Notes: generated from the sequence alone by a model not told the origin. Counted from the stretch's first letter, positions 8,301 to 16,550 are shown. The stretch is DNA of 34,680 nucleotides from Lachnospiraceae bacterium (GCA_017555455.1 JAFZGJ010000076.1:1-34680); one strand, 5' to 3'. Made by a program: numbers and translations.

Positions 8301-9463
8301 ATTTCTTCTTTTGCTTCCTTTTCCGCGTCAGCTAATTCCAGTTTTCCGTCCTCCAGTTCTTTTCTTCCATCCTCCAGTTCCTGCCTTCCATCAAGCAGTT
8401 CCTGTTTTCCATCTTCTAATTCTTTCCACCCGTCACGGATTTTCTTCCACCCATCACGGATTTCCTTTCGGGCATCTGCAATTTCCTCTTCCGCGTCAAA
8501 AAATTCTTCTTCCACCTCCGCAAAAGCATCCAACATTTCTGCTTCTTTTTCTGCTATCTTATCATAAGCCTCTTCCGTAATCTGCTCATAGCGTGCCAGT
8601 TCTCTTTGCCCCATAATTTCTGCTTCAATCCACTGGGTTACACTTTCTATTTTTTCTTCATATTCATCAGAATAGCAGAGCAGTTCTTTCGTATCTTCCA
8701 AGGCCACATATACTGCCGTATAAACATCACTTTCCACTGCATCTGCAGTTACAAAAAAAGTATAATCTGCATTTGGTGTAGCTCTAAAAGATGCCGCACT
8801 TTCTGCATTATTGATGTCCATAACATCAATTACCGTACCTACAACCGTAAATTCTGTATTAAGGAAATTCGGAGTCTCCTCCTCTTCCAGTTCTACCTCA
8901 CTATCAATATCCAGGCTGATTTCGTCCTCTGCTTCTTCACTTACAGCTTCTTCCGTCTCTGTTAATTTTTCAGAGGAATCTTCTTCCGAATCCTCGTCCA
9001 TAATTTCTTCTATGGACAATTTATCTCCCAGACTTTTCCCCGTTTCCTTCAAATAAGTTTCGCTTACTGCAATTTCTCCAACCTCTTTCGGCAGCCGTCC
9101 TTCCAAAACATAGGGAACATTTAATCCATTTTCCCGAACTATTTTCACTTCTGCTGTGCGGTTTACGTCCCCATTCTTAGTATGTACAATTTCCGAAAAT
9201 GTTCCTTCAGCCTTTTCTACTTCTTCCATTCTCTGAATTGCCAACACATCATCCTCTGTCAGCCCCAAAGTAGACATAATGCTAATATCAAATAATTTCT
9301 GTGAATCATAAAATCGGTCAGCAGATAACTTTAAATCCCGGCAACCGGCTTCCAGCCCTGTCATCAAAGTAACCCCTAAGACCGTAATCATCATAATAGA
9401 AATGAATCTTTTCTTCTCTTTCCAAATAGTACGAAGAATGTCCTTCGTAGATGCCTTTCTCAT
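5318..9463 (-). CDS. Giant FtsX-family ABC transporter permease with long coiled-coil domain
   Basis: A 1381-residue membrane subunit partnered with the ATPase encoded upstream. It has one membrane helix near residues 19-40 (FISIMMITVLGVTLMTGL). A large extracytoplasmic region follows, with two heptad blocks (about 290-470 and 690-825) built from repeats of the D/E-G-x-x-E-L type. FtsX core one starts near 855 (TVVFFVVAILISLTTVTRMV, then EERGLIGTYKALGF). A central membrane helix follows at about 1030, then a second periplasmic domain, and FtsX core two lies at the C-terminus (ERERELATIKVLGF, ending VDPVEALKSVE-like). Two FtsX cores in one chain mean it can act as a fused dimer with the ATPase. 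The Leu-x-x-Gly heptads resemble those of YhgE/Pip-type proteins. The substrate is unknown; lipid, peptide or envelope-stress functions are typical of the family. AAGG lies 9 bases before the start. Confidence 0.85.
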   Translation of the reverse strand: MRKASTKDILRTIWKEKKRFISIMMITVLGVTLMTGLEAGCRDLKLSADRFYDSQKLFDISIMSTLGLTEDDVLAIQRMEEVEKAEGTFSEIVHTKNGDVNRTAEVKIVRENGLNVPYVLEGRLPKEVGEIAVSETYLKETGKSLGDKLSIEEIMDEDSEEDSSEKLTETEEAVSEEAEDEISLDIDSEVELEEEETPNFLNTEFTVVGTVIDVMDINNAESAASFRATPNADYTFFVTADAVESDVYTAVYVALEDTKELLCYSDEYEEKIESVTQWIEAEIMGQRELARYEQITEEAYDKIAEKEAEMLDAFAEVEEEFFDAEEEIADARKEIRDGWKKIRDGWKELEDGKQELLDGRQELEDGRKELEDGKLELADAEKEAKEEIANARKELADAQVKLDDAWYQLNQAEKQLNMGEAQLEDGKEELIQKEKEAKTKLDGAKALLDKKVSENEKLIAELETNLEQIKLLFRNMQGEDEWAVSKEISIPLLPDNIMISMEEAWEEYVLQTEMLVLPLIAEQMNAETSMNETQMQDAIHDKMQEAATNNVQINPNNNYSYGTVTEILNAVIAKSIGEKQAILTNFGVTENNLNIQKENLETELQELLNQSEADLDLIESKKEELSTVNGTLMILGWDMPKDEEDKEAGDDTKNLFTLATGIATCNATTQVLNGALAQFETEKASALAQIEDAWKDINKAEDELRSGREQLSKGREEVSSNYQKWRDGVKELDENEQKALQEIADKWIEIAEAEQDLLEGELELLEGEQELIDGEKELIKGEKELRDGERDLAEGEQELAEHKLEYQEERAKAEDKIAEAKQKVSDIDMTKWYVQDRTSLSGYVNVDSDTASIESLSTVFTVVFFVVAILISLTTVTRMVEEERGLIGTYKALGFTDSEIRRKYVIYALGASVLGAILGDVGGFIILPEILFVFFRVMYYIPSYLLKFEVISGTLSGLFFIVGIAGAALVACYSELKHVPAHLMRPKAPKEGSRVFLEYIKPLWKRMSFLNKVTARNLFRYKKRMFMTLFGIMGCTALLVFGLAIKDSVSELMPLQYENVYSYDLLAATSADDNDKLISYMEESTEVEEYLNIQVESVKLKNEDKESEKVQLMVLPDGVDISKYFTLKNEKEEPIKIGSGGIYLTENASKILKLEVGDTAYIQKLDLTQEEVVVTSLVKNYLGNNIYMSESAYEEIFGVYEPNGILANLSEDCTDQISFSNKLAEEDWILSSVSTEDLKGTFSQAFTLINIVVYVVLVLAACLAFVVLFTLASINISERERELATIKVLGFYDKEVHSYVNKETLILTTMGILMGLPVGAVLSSMLTDILNMPSIYFAVTIYDRSYFIAGGIALVFAFIVQFLTDRSLDVIDPVEALKSVE

Positions 9464-9526
9464 ATCTATTTACCTTCTTTTTCTGTTTTCGTTACTAATC
9501 CACAACTTTTCTACATTATTCAAATC

Positions 9527-10228
9527 TTACCATTCGATTTCTGCAATAGGTGTAGGATTTAAATTCTCGGTAATCTCAACCACTTTACCGCTCTTAAAAC
9601 GAATCAACCGGTCTGCCATGGGTGCCAGGGCAGAGTTATGAGTAATTAAAAGCACCGTAATATTATCTTTTCTACAGGTATCCTGTAGCAGCTGTAAAAT
9701 CTGTTTTCCGGTATTATAGTCCAATGCTCCCGTAGGCTCATCACAAAGCAATAATTTAGGATTTTTGGCTAAAGCTCTGGCAATAGCAACACGTTGCTGT
9801 TCCCCTCCGGAAAGCTGGGATGGGAAATTCCCTTTTCGCTCTGCCAAACCAACCTTATCCAAAGTTTTCCCTGCATCTAAAGAATTTTTACATACCTGTG
9901 CCGCCAGTTCAACATTCTCCAATGCCGTCAGATTGGGTACCAGATTATAAAATTGAAATACAAATCCGATATCTGTTCTTCGATATCCGGTAAGCTGCTT
10001 TTTCTTATATTTTGCAATATTTTTTCCATCTACCCATACTGCCCCGGAGGTAGGAGTATCCATACCTCCCAAAATATTTAATGCGGTAGTCTTTCCTGCT
10101 CCGGAAGAACCTAAAATTACCGCCAACTCTCCTTTTTTAACAGAAAAACTGGCATCATTTAATGCTCTGATTTTGGTTTCTCCTGAAGTATATTCTTTTA
10201 CAACATGTTTAAATTCTATGTAAGACAT
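9527..10228 (-). CDS. ABC transporter ATP-binding protein (MacB/LolD type)
   Basis: The 233-residue ATPase for the FtsX-family permease that follows after 63 bases. Complete motifs are Walker [10 protein letters not shown] (residues 40-48), the Q-loop [10 protein letters not shown], signature [15 protein letters not shown], Walker [13 protein letters not shown] and the H-loop LLITHN. The sequence style ([29 protein letters not shown]) is that of the MacB/LolD/FtsE group, which drives mechanotransmission rather than ordinary import. The start is supported by GGAGG five bases upstream and a consensus promoter. Confidence 0.92.
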   Translation of the reverse strand: MSYIEFKHVVKEYTSGETKIRALNDASFSVKKGELAVILGSSGAGKTTALNILGGMDTPTSGAVWVDGKNIAKYKKKQLTGYRRTDIGFVFQFYNLVPNLTALENVELAAQVCKNSLDAGKTLDKVGLAERKGNFPSQLSGGEQQRVAIARALAKNPKLLLCDEPTGALDYNTGKQILQLLQDTCRKDNITVLLITHNSALAPMADRLIRFKSGKVVEITENLNPTPIAEIEW

Positions 10229-10260
10229 GACTTCCTCCGGTTTACTTATTTATCAGATAC

Positions 10261-10289
10261 ATTATAGGAAATTTTATTTTACTAATCAA
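10261..10289 (-). promoter_or_regulatory. Promoter for the ABC ATPase-permease pair
   Basis: On the minus strand TTGATT and a perfect TATAAT are 17 bases apart, about 33 bases before the ATPase start codon. Confidence 0.7.
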
Positions 10290-10326
10290 TGAAAGAATCC
10301 AAATCAAATATAAATTTTATATAAAC

Positions 10327-10370
10327 AAAAAGATTCATTCATAAGTTTTTACTCATAAATGAATCTTTCC
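10327..10370 (-). terminator. Terminator of the HerA-like gene
   Basis: An 11-bp stem (10329-10339 with 10358-10368). Minus-strand reading ends in CTTTTTGTTTAT directly after it. It lies 15 bases past the stop codon. Confidence 0.75.
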
Positions 10371-10384
10371 ACTGTCATATAAAA

Positions 10385-12061
10385 TTATAATTTAAATAAA
10401 GTGCTTAAAATTCCGCGTCCCAAAGAAGCTCCTACATTACCGCCAAGTTTCTTACCGAACTTTCCGCCAATGGCTTCTCCGATTTCATTTCCGATTTCAC
10501 GTCCAATAGTTCCGGTAGCACTTCTTGCCACATTTTTAATCGCAGTATTTCGTTTCTTTGCTTTCGCTGCTTCTTCTCTTTCTTCTGCTTTTCTTGCAGC
10601 TTCTTCCTCTTTTAATTTTTGTTTTTCAGCTGCTGCCGCTTCTTTTTCCTTCTGTTTTTCCAGCGCTGCTGCTTCTTTTTCTGCTGCCTTTTTCGCTGCT
10701 GCTTCTTCCTTTAATCTCTGTTTTTCAGCTTCCTTCGCAGCTGCTTCCTCTGCCTCCGCCTCTGCTTCTGCCACTACCTTTTTCTCTAATATTTCGTATG
10801 CGGATTCACGGTCAATTTCCTGTGTGTATTTTGCATATAACAGATTATTCACCATTTCATCCTTACGGATTACATCATCCAATGCACCCATCTGGCTCTG
10901 TGGAGGTAAAATCGTACATCTCTGTACTACTGTAGGAATACCTTCTTCGTCCAAAACAGAAACAAGTGCTTCTCCGGTAGCAAGTTCAGTAATCGCCTCG
11001 TAGGTATCAAAATCAGGATTTTCTCTAAAGGACTGGGCTGCTGCCTTTGCCGCTTTCTGCTCTGCCGGTGTATAAGCACGAAGAGCATGCTGCACCTTGT
11101 TCCCCAACTGTCCCATAATTCCCTCCGGTATATCCTTAGGATTCTGTGTAATGAAATAAATACCTACCCCTTTGGAACGGATTAATTTTACCACCTGTTC
11201 AATTTTGGTAAGTAACGTCTTGGAAGCATTATCGAATAATAAATGTGCTTCATCAAAGAAAAATACCATTTTCGGTCTTTCTCTGTCTCCCGCCTCCGGT
11301 AAAGTTTCAAATAATTCGGACATCATCCATAACATAAAGGTAGAATACATAGTTGGACTGTTAATTAATTTCTGACAATCTAATACCTGGATAGCTCCCT
11401 TTCCTTCGTAGCTGGTGCACATCCAATCGGTAATATTAAGCGCCGTTTCCCCAAAGAACTGTTCTCCGCCTTCTGCTTCCAATGCTACTACTGCACGGAG
11501 AATGGCTGCCAAGCTCTGTTTTGCCATGTTACCATATTCCATTGCATATTCTTTGCTGTGTTCAGATACATACTGAATCATGGATTTTAAGTCTTTGGTA
11601 TCTAATAACAATAATCCTTCATCATCTGCAATTTTAAAAATAATGGTTAAAATATCAGACTGGGTATCATTTAAATCCAAAATTCGGCTTAGAAGAAGAG
11701 GACCCATTTCTGAAATGGTGGTACGAAGAGGCATACCGTTTTCTCCGTAAACATCCCAGTATGTAGTAGGATATGACTGAAAATCGAATCCATACTCCTC
11801 TAATTTCATGGAATCCATTCTTTCTCTTACTTTTTCATTTTCCGCTCCTGGACGGCACATAGCTGCCAAATCCCCTTTTACGTCTGCCAAAAATACTGGT
11901 ACTCCACAGCTGCTGAAGGATTCTGCCAACACCTTTAAGGTAACGGTTTTTCCGGTTCCCGTAGCCCCTGCAATCATTCCGTGACGGTTTGCCATTTTGG
12001 GGTAAATATATACTTTTTCGTCTCCACTGGTTCCTACCCAGATTTTGTTATCCTGAAACAT
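10385..12061 (-). CDS. HerA-like ATPase of the DUF853/YjgR family
   Basis: Predicted cytoplasmic P-loop ATPase related to HerA/FtsK helicases; the physiological role of the family is poorly known. Walker A is GATGTGKT (residues 32-39) and Walker B is MVFFFDEAHLLF with Asp270-Glu271. The YFITQNPKDIPEGIMGQLGNKVQHALRA-type sensor region follows. After about residue 430 the protein has an Ala/Glu/Lys-rich coiled coil of about 75 residues. It closes with a glycine-zipper-like tail (GREIGNEIGEAIGGKFGKKLGG) that could insert into or contact a membrane. At 558 residues it is somewhat longer than E. coli YjgR because of the coiled coil. The ATG at 12061 has AGGAGG 7 bases upstream; a start 16 codons earlier lies inside an inverted repeat and has no good site. 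Confidence 0.85.
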   Translation of the reverse strand: MFQDNKIWVGTSGDEKVYIYPKMANRHGMIAGATGTGKTVTLKVLAESFSSCGVPVFLADVKGDLAAMCRPGAENEKVRERMDSMKLEEYGFDFQSYPTTYWDVYGENGMPLRTTISEMGPLLLSRILDLNDTQSDILTIIFKIADDEGLLLLDTKDLKSMIQYVSEHSKEYAMEYGNMAKQSLAAILRAVVALEAEGGEQFFGETALNITDWMCTSYEGKGAIQVLDCQKLINSPTMYSTFMLWMMSELFETLPEAGDRERPKMVFFFDEAHLLFDNASKTLLTKIEQVVKLIRSKGVGIYFITQNPKDIPEGIMGQLGNKVQHALRAYTPAEQKAAKAAAQSFRENPDFDTYEAITELATGEALVSVLDEEGIPTVVQRCTILPPQSQMGALDDVIRKDEMVNNLLYAKYTQEIDRESAYEILEKKVVAEAEAEAEEAAAKEAEKQRLKEEAAAKKAAEKEAAALEKQKEKEAAAAEKQKLKEEEAARKAEEREEAAKAKKRNTAIKNVARSATGTIGREIGNEIGEAIGGKFGKKLGGNVGASLGRGILSTLFKL

Positions 12062-12079
12062 ACTATTTCCTCCTCTGAT

Positions 12080-12122
12080 TTTACTTTGAATTTTCATCTG
12101 ATAATTCAAAAGTCAAAGTAAA
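12080..12122 (-). repeat. 10-bp inverted repeat in the leader of the HerA-like gene
   Basis: TTTACTTTGA (12080-12089) is repeated inverted as TCAAAGTAAA (12113-12122), with a nested GAATT/AATTC pair inside. It sits just upstream of the ribosome site, so it may be an operator or an RNA hairpin affecting translation. Confidence 0.4.
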
Positions 12123-12146
12123 TTTTTCCAACTGTTTAATACACTT

Positions 12147-12176
12147 AATGTAACACGAATACAGGCTTTAAGGCAA
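12147..12176 (-). promoter_or_regulatory. Weak candidate promoter for the HerA-like gene
   Basis: Minus-strand TTGCCT and TACATT with an 18-base spacer; each matches consensus at four of six positions. The predicted transcript would include the inverted repeat at 12080-12122. Confidence 0.28.
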
Positions 12177-12189
12177 CTAAATATCTTAT

Positions 12190-12218
12190 TTGACATTCTA
12201 TACATTTCATATTAATTT
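12190..12218 (+). promoter_or_regulatory. Candidate promoter for the alpha/beta hydrolase gene
   Basis: A perfect TTGACA, a 17-base spacer and TAATTT, about 70 bases before the gene start. Confidence 0.5.
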
Positions 12219-12289
12219 GGATAAGGATGGATATTTTTTCACTTATATCCCATACTTATTTATAAGAACACACCCAAGGAGATTCTTCT

Positions 12290-13219
12290 ATGTTTTATTT
12301 TATAATTATTATAGTTTTCATCTTGATTACTCTTGGTATTTCTTATTATGCTTTCCGCATTACTTTTTTAGCTCCTCCTCATTTAGATACAGAGCATTAC
12401 TATACTCCTGAAGGAGAGCAGTATGACAGGGTCCGTGACGGAATCCAAAAATCTGTTGGCAGAATGGCAGCACGCAAATATGAGCCTGTTACCATTACCT
12501 CTTTTGATGGCAGTAAGCTTTTCGCCCGTTATTATCATATCGCCGATGATGCCCCTGTGCAGATTTTATTTCATGGTTATAAAAGCAGTTCCCTGTTAGA
12601 TTGCAGCGGTGGTTCCTATTTTGCAGCTCAGTTAGGACACAATGCCATTGTTGTGGATCAACGTTCCCATGGACAAAGCGATGGAACCGTAATTACCTTC
12701 GGAATTAAAGAACGTAAGGATTGTCTTTGTTGGATTCAATATGCCATAGAACGGTTTGGAAAAGATGTTCCTATTATTTTATCCGGTCTTTCCATGGGTG
12801 CAGCCACAGTACTTATGGCAACAGATTTAAATTTACCCCCAAACGTAAAAGGTATTATTGCCGATTGTCCTTACTCTTCCCCAAAAGAAATTATTTTAAA
12901 AGTAGCAAAACAAATGCACTTTCCTCCACGCTTAATGTTTCCCTTTGTGTGGCTCGGAGCTTTTCTTTTCGGACACTTTAATCTTTTGGAAAGCTCTGCT
13001 ATAGAAGCTATCAGAACCTGTGAAATTCCTATTTTAATTCTTCATGGAGATGAGGACGAGCTGGTTCCTTGTGAAATGAGCAGACTGATGCAAAACTCCG
13101 GTGCCAAAGACATTACTTTGGAAACCTTTGCCGGAGCCGGACATGGTTTAAGCTATATCATGATTCCTGACAAGTATGAGAAAGCAGTCTTAGAATTTAC
13201 AAAGAGATGCTTGGCTTAA
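12290..13219 (+). CDS. Membrane-anchored alpha/beta hydrolase
   Basis: A 309-residue serine hydrolase with a single N-terminal hydrophobic helix (about residues 2-22), so probably tethered to the membrane. The catalytic triad can be read: nucleophile Ser168 in GLSMGA, acid probably Asp256 in HGDEDELVP, and His285 in GAGHG. HGYKSS (95-100) supplies the oxyanion hole. The layout matches the BAAT/YqkD-like peptidase-S9-type hydrolases; the substrate is unknown. The ribosome site AAGGAG lies 8 bases upstream. Its stop codon shares the TTAA at 13216-13219 with the converging gene. Confidence 0.85.
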   Translation: MFYFIIIIVFILITLGISYYAFRITFLAPPHLDTEHYYTPEGEQYDRVRDGIQKSVGRMAARKYEPVTITSFDGSKLFARYYHIADDAPVQILFHGYKSSSLLDCSGGSYFAAQLGHNAIVVDQRSHGQSDGTVITFGIKERKDCLCWIQYAIERFGKDVPIILSGLSMGAATVLMATDLNLPPNVKGIIADCPYSSPKEIILKVAKQMHFPPRLMFPFVWLGAFLFGHFNLLESSAIEAIRTCEIPILILHGDEDELVPCEMSRLMQNSGAKDITLETFAGAGHGLSYIMIPDKYEKAVLEFTKRCLA

Positions 13220-13875
13220 AAACCAAACATCTCTTTTGCATTTTCTAATCTTTGATAAAACTCTGTATAAAAATCTGTTTCCGGATAAGTTGTTTGATAA
13301 AAGGTTTTTAGGATATACAGGGTCAAAATTTTTCTCTGTCCGTCTTCCAATTGTTCTAATGCTTCTTCGCATTTATTTACAAAATTATGCCAATCCAGAA
13401 TATATTTTTCATAGGATTTTATATCAGAAATTCCCAACCACTTTTTCACCTTAATCTTGGTTTTATCCGTTTTAGGACATTCATGTACCTGTAAAAAATA
13501 GGAAAAACCATTTTCATCATAAATCCTTCCCAAGGGAAACAAACGGCAGATTCCCGGACGAAAACTATGTATACTGCATCTTCCTTGTGCATTTAAAAAG
13601 GAACAGGATTCGCCGTCTCCGGCTAATTTTAAATTAGGAAGAATCAAACCATCCACCATCCCTAATTCTACATATTTTTCTAACAGCGCATTAAAATCTG
13701 TTTTTAAATTGGCAGTTAATCTCCAAATGTCCATAGGGTCCAAAAGAATAGAGTTTCCCATTCCTCTACAACAATCAGAACAGCCAATACAATCATGACA
13801 ATCCGTTTTTACCATGTCATTGGCTGTATATAATTTCCCATCGGAAATTTCCTTGATATCTATATCACGTTTCAT
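13216..13875 (-). CDS. YkgJ-family cysteine-cluster protein
   Basis: A 219-residue soluble protein with the Zn/Fe-chelating cysteine pattern of the YkgJ (UPF0153) family. An N-terminal cluster (Cys26, 29, 32, 35, 36 in CHDCIGCSDCC) is followed by GESCSFLNAQGRCSIHSFRPGICRLFPLG and a late HECP. The cluster probably binds an iron-sulfur centre or zinc; no enzyme activity is established for the family that I can name. Its ATG directly follows the TAA of the metallopeptidase gene (TAAATG) and GGAGG lies 7 bases before it, so the two are translationally coupled. It overlaps the converging hydrolase gene by four bases. Confidence 0.85.
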   Translation of the reverse strand: MKRDIDIKEISDGKLYTANDMVKTDCHDCIGCSDCCRGMGNSILLDPMDIWRLTANLKTDFNALLEKYVELGMVDGLILPNLKLAGDGESCSFLNAQGRCSIHSFRPGICRLFPLGRIYDENGFSYFLQVHECPKTDKTKIKVKKWLGISDIKSYEKYILDWHNFVNKCEEALEQLEDGQRKILTLYILKTFYQTTYPETDFYTEFYQRLENAKEMFGF

Positions 13876-14604
13876 TTACTCTACCTCCGCACCTTGCAGC
13901 ATTGTCTTCCGTTTTTTCCAATCCGGCATCAAGCTCTCCACCAGTCTATAAAAATCCTTAGAATGATTCGGGTGAATAAAATGGGCAAACTCATGTAAAA
14001 CCACATATTCTATAGCCTCCCTGGGTGCCGCAATCATGTTACCGTTTAAGGTAATAACTCGTTTTTGAGGCTGGCAGGAGCCCCATCTGGATTTCATATT
14101 TCTGATTTTTACCAACGGATATTTTATCCCATAAGGTTTAAACATAGGATATATTTCCTTACATATTTCTAAAAATACCTCCACCTGCATTTTAGAAAAC
14201 CACTTTTTCATAATTTTTTCTTTTCTGGTAAAATCTGTGGTATCCTTTACTCTTAAAAACAAAAACTGACCTATTTTATCCACTCCTTCTACAGGAGCCG
14301 CTTCTACCAACAAATGAAGTTCTTCACCCAAAAACTTTACCTTTTCACCGGATACATACTGTAACGGTTGCAAGGTGTTGGCACGGATTTTTTCATATTT
14401 GTCCAAGGTTTTACTTAAACTCTGTTCATAAGACAGTACAAATTTATCTATATATTTCACCGGCACAAGAGGATTTGCGGAAACATGTATTTCCCCATTT
14501 GGCTTCACTCTCATATTCAAATTTTTCACCGGCTTTCTTGTTAAAATATATTGAAAATTTCTTTCTTTGCCGGATACTCTTCTATATTCCTGCTTTGGCT
14601 TCAT
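13876..14604 (-). CDS. YgjP/SprT-like zinc metallopeptidase domain protein (DUF45)
   Basis: A 242-residue protein of the YgjP-like (M48-related, formerly DUF45) family. The zinc site is visible as HEFAH (His204, Glu205, His208) followed by HPNHS with His214. MKSRWGSC, typical of the family, precedes it. The N-terminal half (VSGKERNFQYILTRKPVKNL, then MRVKPNGEIHVSA) forms the usual beta-rich segment. The target is unknown; family members are often called predicted metal-dependent hydrolases. First gene of a two-gene unit with the YkgJ-like gene. AGGA lies 5 bases before the start. Confidence 0.85.
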   Translation of the reverse strand: MKPKQEYRRVSGKERNFQYILTRKPVKNLNMRVKPNGEIHVSANPLVPVKYIDKFVLSYEQSLSKTLDKYEKIRANTLQPLQYVSGEKVKFLGEELHLLVEAAPVEGVDKIGQFLFLRVKDTTDFTRKEKIMKKWFSKMQVEVFLEICKEIYPMFKPYGIKYPLVKIRNMKSRWGSCQPQKRVITLNGNMIAAPREAIEYVVLHEFAHFIHPNHSKDFYRLVESLMPDWKKRKTMLQGAEVE

Positions 14605-14679
14605 TTTTCCTGCTGCTTCTTTTATTATTATGTTTAAATTCCGTAAGAGCTCTCTCTTAATCCGGCTCTTTTACTCCAT

Positions 14680-14708
14680 ATAGTATCATATTCTTTTCCT
14701 TTTTGAAA
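14680..14708 (-). promoter_or_regulatory. Candidate promoter for the YgjP-YkgJ unit
   Basis: Minus-strand TTTCAA, 17 bases, then TACTAT preceded by TGA (extended -10 style). The -35 box is poor. Confidence 0.35.
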
Positions 14709-14739
14709 GCAAATAACATCTCTCCATAATGATTCATAC

Positions 14740-14767
14740 TTGAATGATTTTTATAACAAAGTATAAT
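14740..14767 (+). promoter_or_regulatory. Promoter for the metallophosphoesterase gene
   Basis: TTGAAT, a 16-base spacer and a perfect TATAAT, about 32 bases before the gene. Confidence 0.6.
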
Positions 14768-14798
14768 TATTTATAACGATAGGAAAGAAGGACTGTAT

Positions 14799-16493
14799 AT
14801 GAAAAAACAATGTAAGCCTCTATTTTTAATTTCTATGACCGCACTGGCAATTTTTAATCTGCTGTGCTATTTTTCCATCCGTTCCATGTGGTCGGGAATT
14901 ATTCGGTACACCTTTGATGCCATGCCTTACCTACTGCTTCTTGGAATATTCGTTACCGCCATGGGAATGGTAATTCTCACTATGCTGGGAAGATATCCTC
15001 GTTTTCCAGTATTTATTGCTGCAACAGTTAATATTTTATTTTTAGGCTTGGATGCCTATATTATCTCCTTAACCACTGAAGCCTCCCACTATTTCATACG
15101 GGAATTTTTATATGGTGTTGCTTTTCTGGGTAGCCTCGGAGTTATTCTGTTTCTCTGGTTTTATTTACCCAAAGAGCCTTGGTTCCGAAAAAAATGGATG
15201 CCGTCCCTCATGCTGCTTCTTTTATTTATAGGCGGTATTATTTGGAAATTTGATCTTTCTTTTAATAACGGCTTTGCATCCACTCCGGTAGTTTATGCCG
15301 TAGAGGATACGTATCAAATTGTTTTTACTACCAAAGCTAAAGGAGAAGCATGGATTACTATTAACGGTGTGGAATATAATGATACCTTTGCCGGATACCG
15401 CTATACCGAAAGCATCATACATAAAGTTACGGTTCCCATGAAAGCTTTGGATAATGCCGGAGAATACACCCTTTATACCAGAGCTATGTACCTTCGCGGT
15501 CCCTATTGCTCTCTTCAGGGGGAAACATTAAGTGAAACCCACACCTGGAAAGGTGTTGATACCTCCGATGGTTTAAACTACTATGTCTTGGCAGACACAC
15601 ACAATACCCAAAAAACTCCTTTGGCAGCTGCCAATTACTTTGGTGAATATTTAGATTTTCTTATTTCTGTTGGAGATAATGTAAGTTGGATTGATAGAGA
15701 GGAAGATTTGCTTAACTTCCACACACTGGCAGGAAACATAACAAAAGGAGAAATTCCTGTTATCTACGCCAGGGGAAACCACGAAACCAAGGGGGTTATG
15801 GCAAAAGATTTCCACAGATATGTAGGTTCCAAAGAAGGAAATTTTTATTACACTTTCCGTCTCCAAAATATTTGGGGCATTGTTTTGGATATCGGTGAAG
15901 ACCACGGCGATGATTTTGTAGAGTACTGTGGTATTTCAAAATTTGATCAATATCGTGAAGAACAAACTGCTTTTTTAGATCAGATTCTGTTTCATTCCGG
16001 CCGGGAATTTGATGCTACGGGCATAGATTATCGTATTGCTGTCTGCCATATACCTTTAACTGTAAAAAATCAGGATGACTATGTAGCCGATATCAAGGAT
16101 CAATGGGTAGAACGCCTAAATCAAATGAAGCTTACCATTATGTATTCCGGTCATCAACATGAACTTTGGTTCATTGACGAAAATTTCGAAGCCGGAAGTA
16201 CTTTAACCAATGTAGAAGAATATAGCGGTAAATCCGAAAATAATAAACAACGGATTATGACCGCAGCCACATTCCCCACAATTTTAGTTTCCAAACGTGG
16301 AGAATCCCAATCTCTTCTAGACAAAGAAAAAGTATTTGATACCGGTTTCATCGGTGTTGCAGCTTCTGTTACTGACATAGAAACCGTTTTACAATACACC
16401 AACGAAGACATGGAAGTTCTTACGGATATCCGTTCCCCCTGGTTTTCAGATATCATTTACGGGGAAGAAATTCGTGTGAATAATATTAAGTAA
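14799..16493 (+). CDS. Membrane metallophosphoesterase (calcineurin-like)
   Basis: A 564-residue protein with about five N-terminal membrane helices (residues 8-160). A beta-rich domain follows (about 170-255, TYQIVFTTKAKGEAWITING), like the one preceding purple-acid-phosphatase-type cores. The catalytic two-metal phosphoesterase domain comes last. All metal-site motifs are present: DTH (266-268), GDN (292-294), GNHE (326-329), CHIP and GHQH (451-454). The catalytic domain is probably outside the membrane. The substrate cannot be told from sequence. AAGGA lies 7 bases before the start; the gene stands alone behind its own promoter. Confidence 0.85.
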   Translation: MKKQCKPLFLISMTALAIFNLLCYFSIRSMWSGIIRYTFDAMPYLLLLGIFVTAMGMVILTMLGRYPRFPVFIAATVNILFLGLDAYIISLTTEASHYFIREFLYGVAFLGSLGVILFLWFYLPKEPWFRKKWMPSLMLLLLFIGGIIWKFDLSFNNGFASTPVVYAVEDTYQIVFTTKAKGEAWITINGVEYNDTFAGYRYTESIIHKVTVPMKALDNAGEYTLYTRAMYLRGPYCSLQGETLSETHTWKGVDTSDGLNYYVLADTHNTQKTPLAAANYFGEYLDFLISVGDNVSWIDREEDLLNFHTLAGNITKGEIPVIYARGNHETKGVMAKDFHRYVGSKEGNFYYTFRLQNIWGIVLDIGEDHGDDFVEYCGISKFDQYREEQTAFLDQILFHSGREFDATGIDYRIAVCHIPLTVKNQDDYVADIKDQWVERLNQMKLTIMYSGHQHELWFIDENFEAGSTLTNVEEYSGKSENNKQRIMTAATFPTILVSKRGESQSLLDKEKVFDTGFIGVAASVTDIETVLQYTNEDMEVLTDIRSPWFSDIIYGEEIRVNNIK

Positions 16494-16495
16494 AC

Positions 16496-16524
16496 TTGCG
16501 ATTTTTATATTGCTATAATATAAT
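16496..16524 (+). promoter_or_regulatory. Strong promoter for the small orphan gene
   Basis: TTGCGA, a 17-base spacer and TATAAT, with a second overlapping TATAAT at 16514-16519. It begins at the very end of the preceding gene (stop codon at 16491-16493). Confidence 0.7.
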
Positions 16525-16536
16525 AGAAATGCGGGT

Positions 16537-16550
16537 TTCACAAATGTGAA
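16537..16550 (+). promoter_or_regulatory. 14-base near-palindrome at the start of the orphan-gene leader
   Basis: TTCACA and TGTGAA flank two A residues, directly downstream of the -10 box. It can act as an operator or form a short hairpin inside a larger fold (GGGTTTC at 16533-16539 can pair with GAAATCC near 16558-16564). Confidence 0.4.

Noticed and set aside
8311-8580. Open frame opposite the permease coiled coil (Pro/His/Phe-rich)
   Set aside because: Shadow of the heptad repeats on the other strand; composition is an artefact.
5318-9463. Coiled-coil repeats read as a genomic tandem repeat or CRISPR-like array
   Set aside because: The repeats are degenerate at the DNA level, lie in one open frame and encode heptads.
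10401-11003. 200-codon open frame opposite the HerA-like gene
   Set aside because: It is the mirror of the Ala/Glu/Lys-rich coiled coil, giving Ser/Ala/Phe monotony with no ribosome site.
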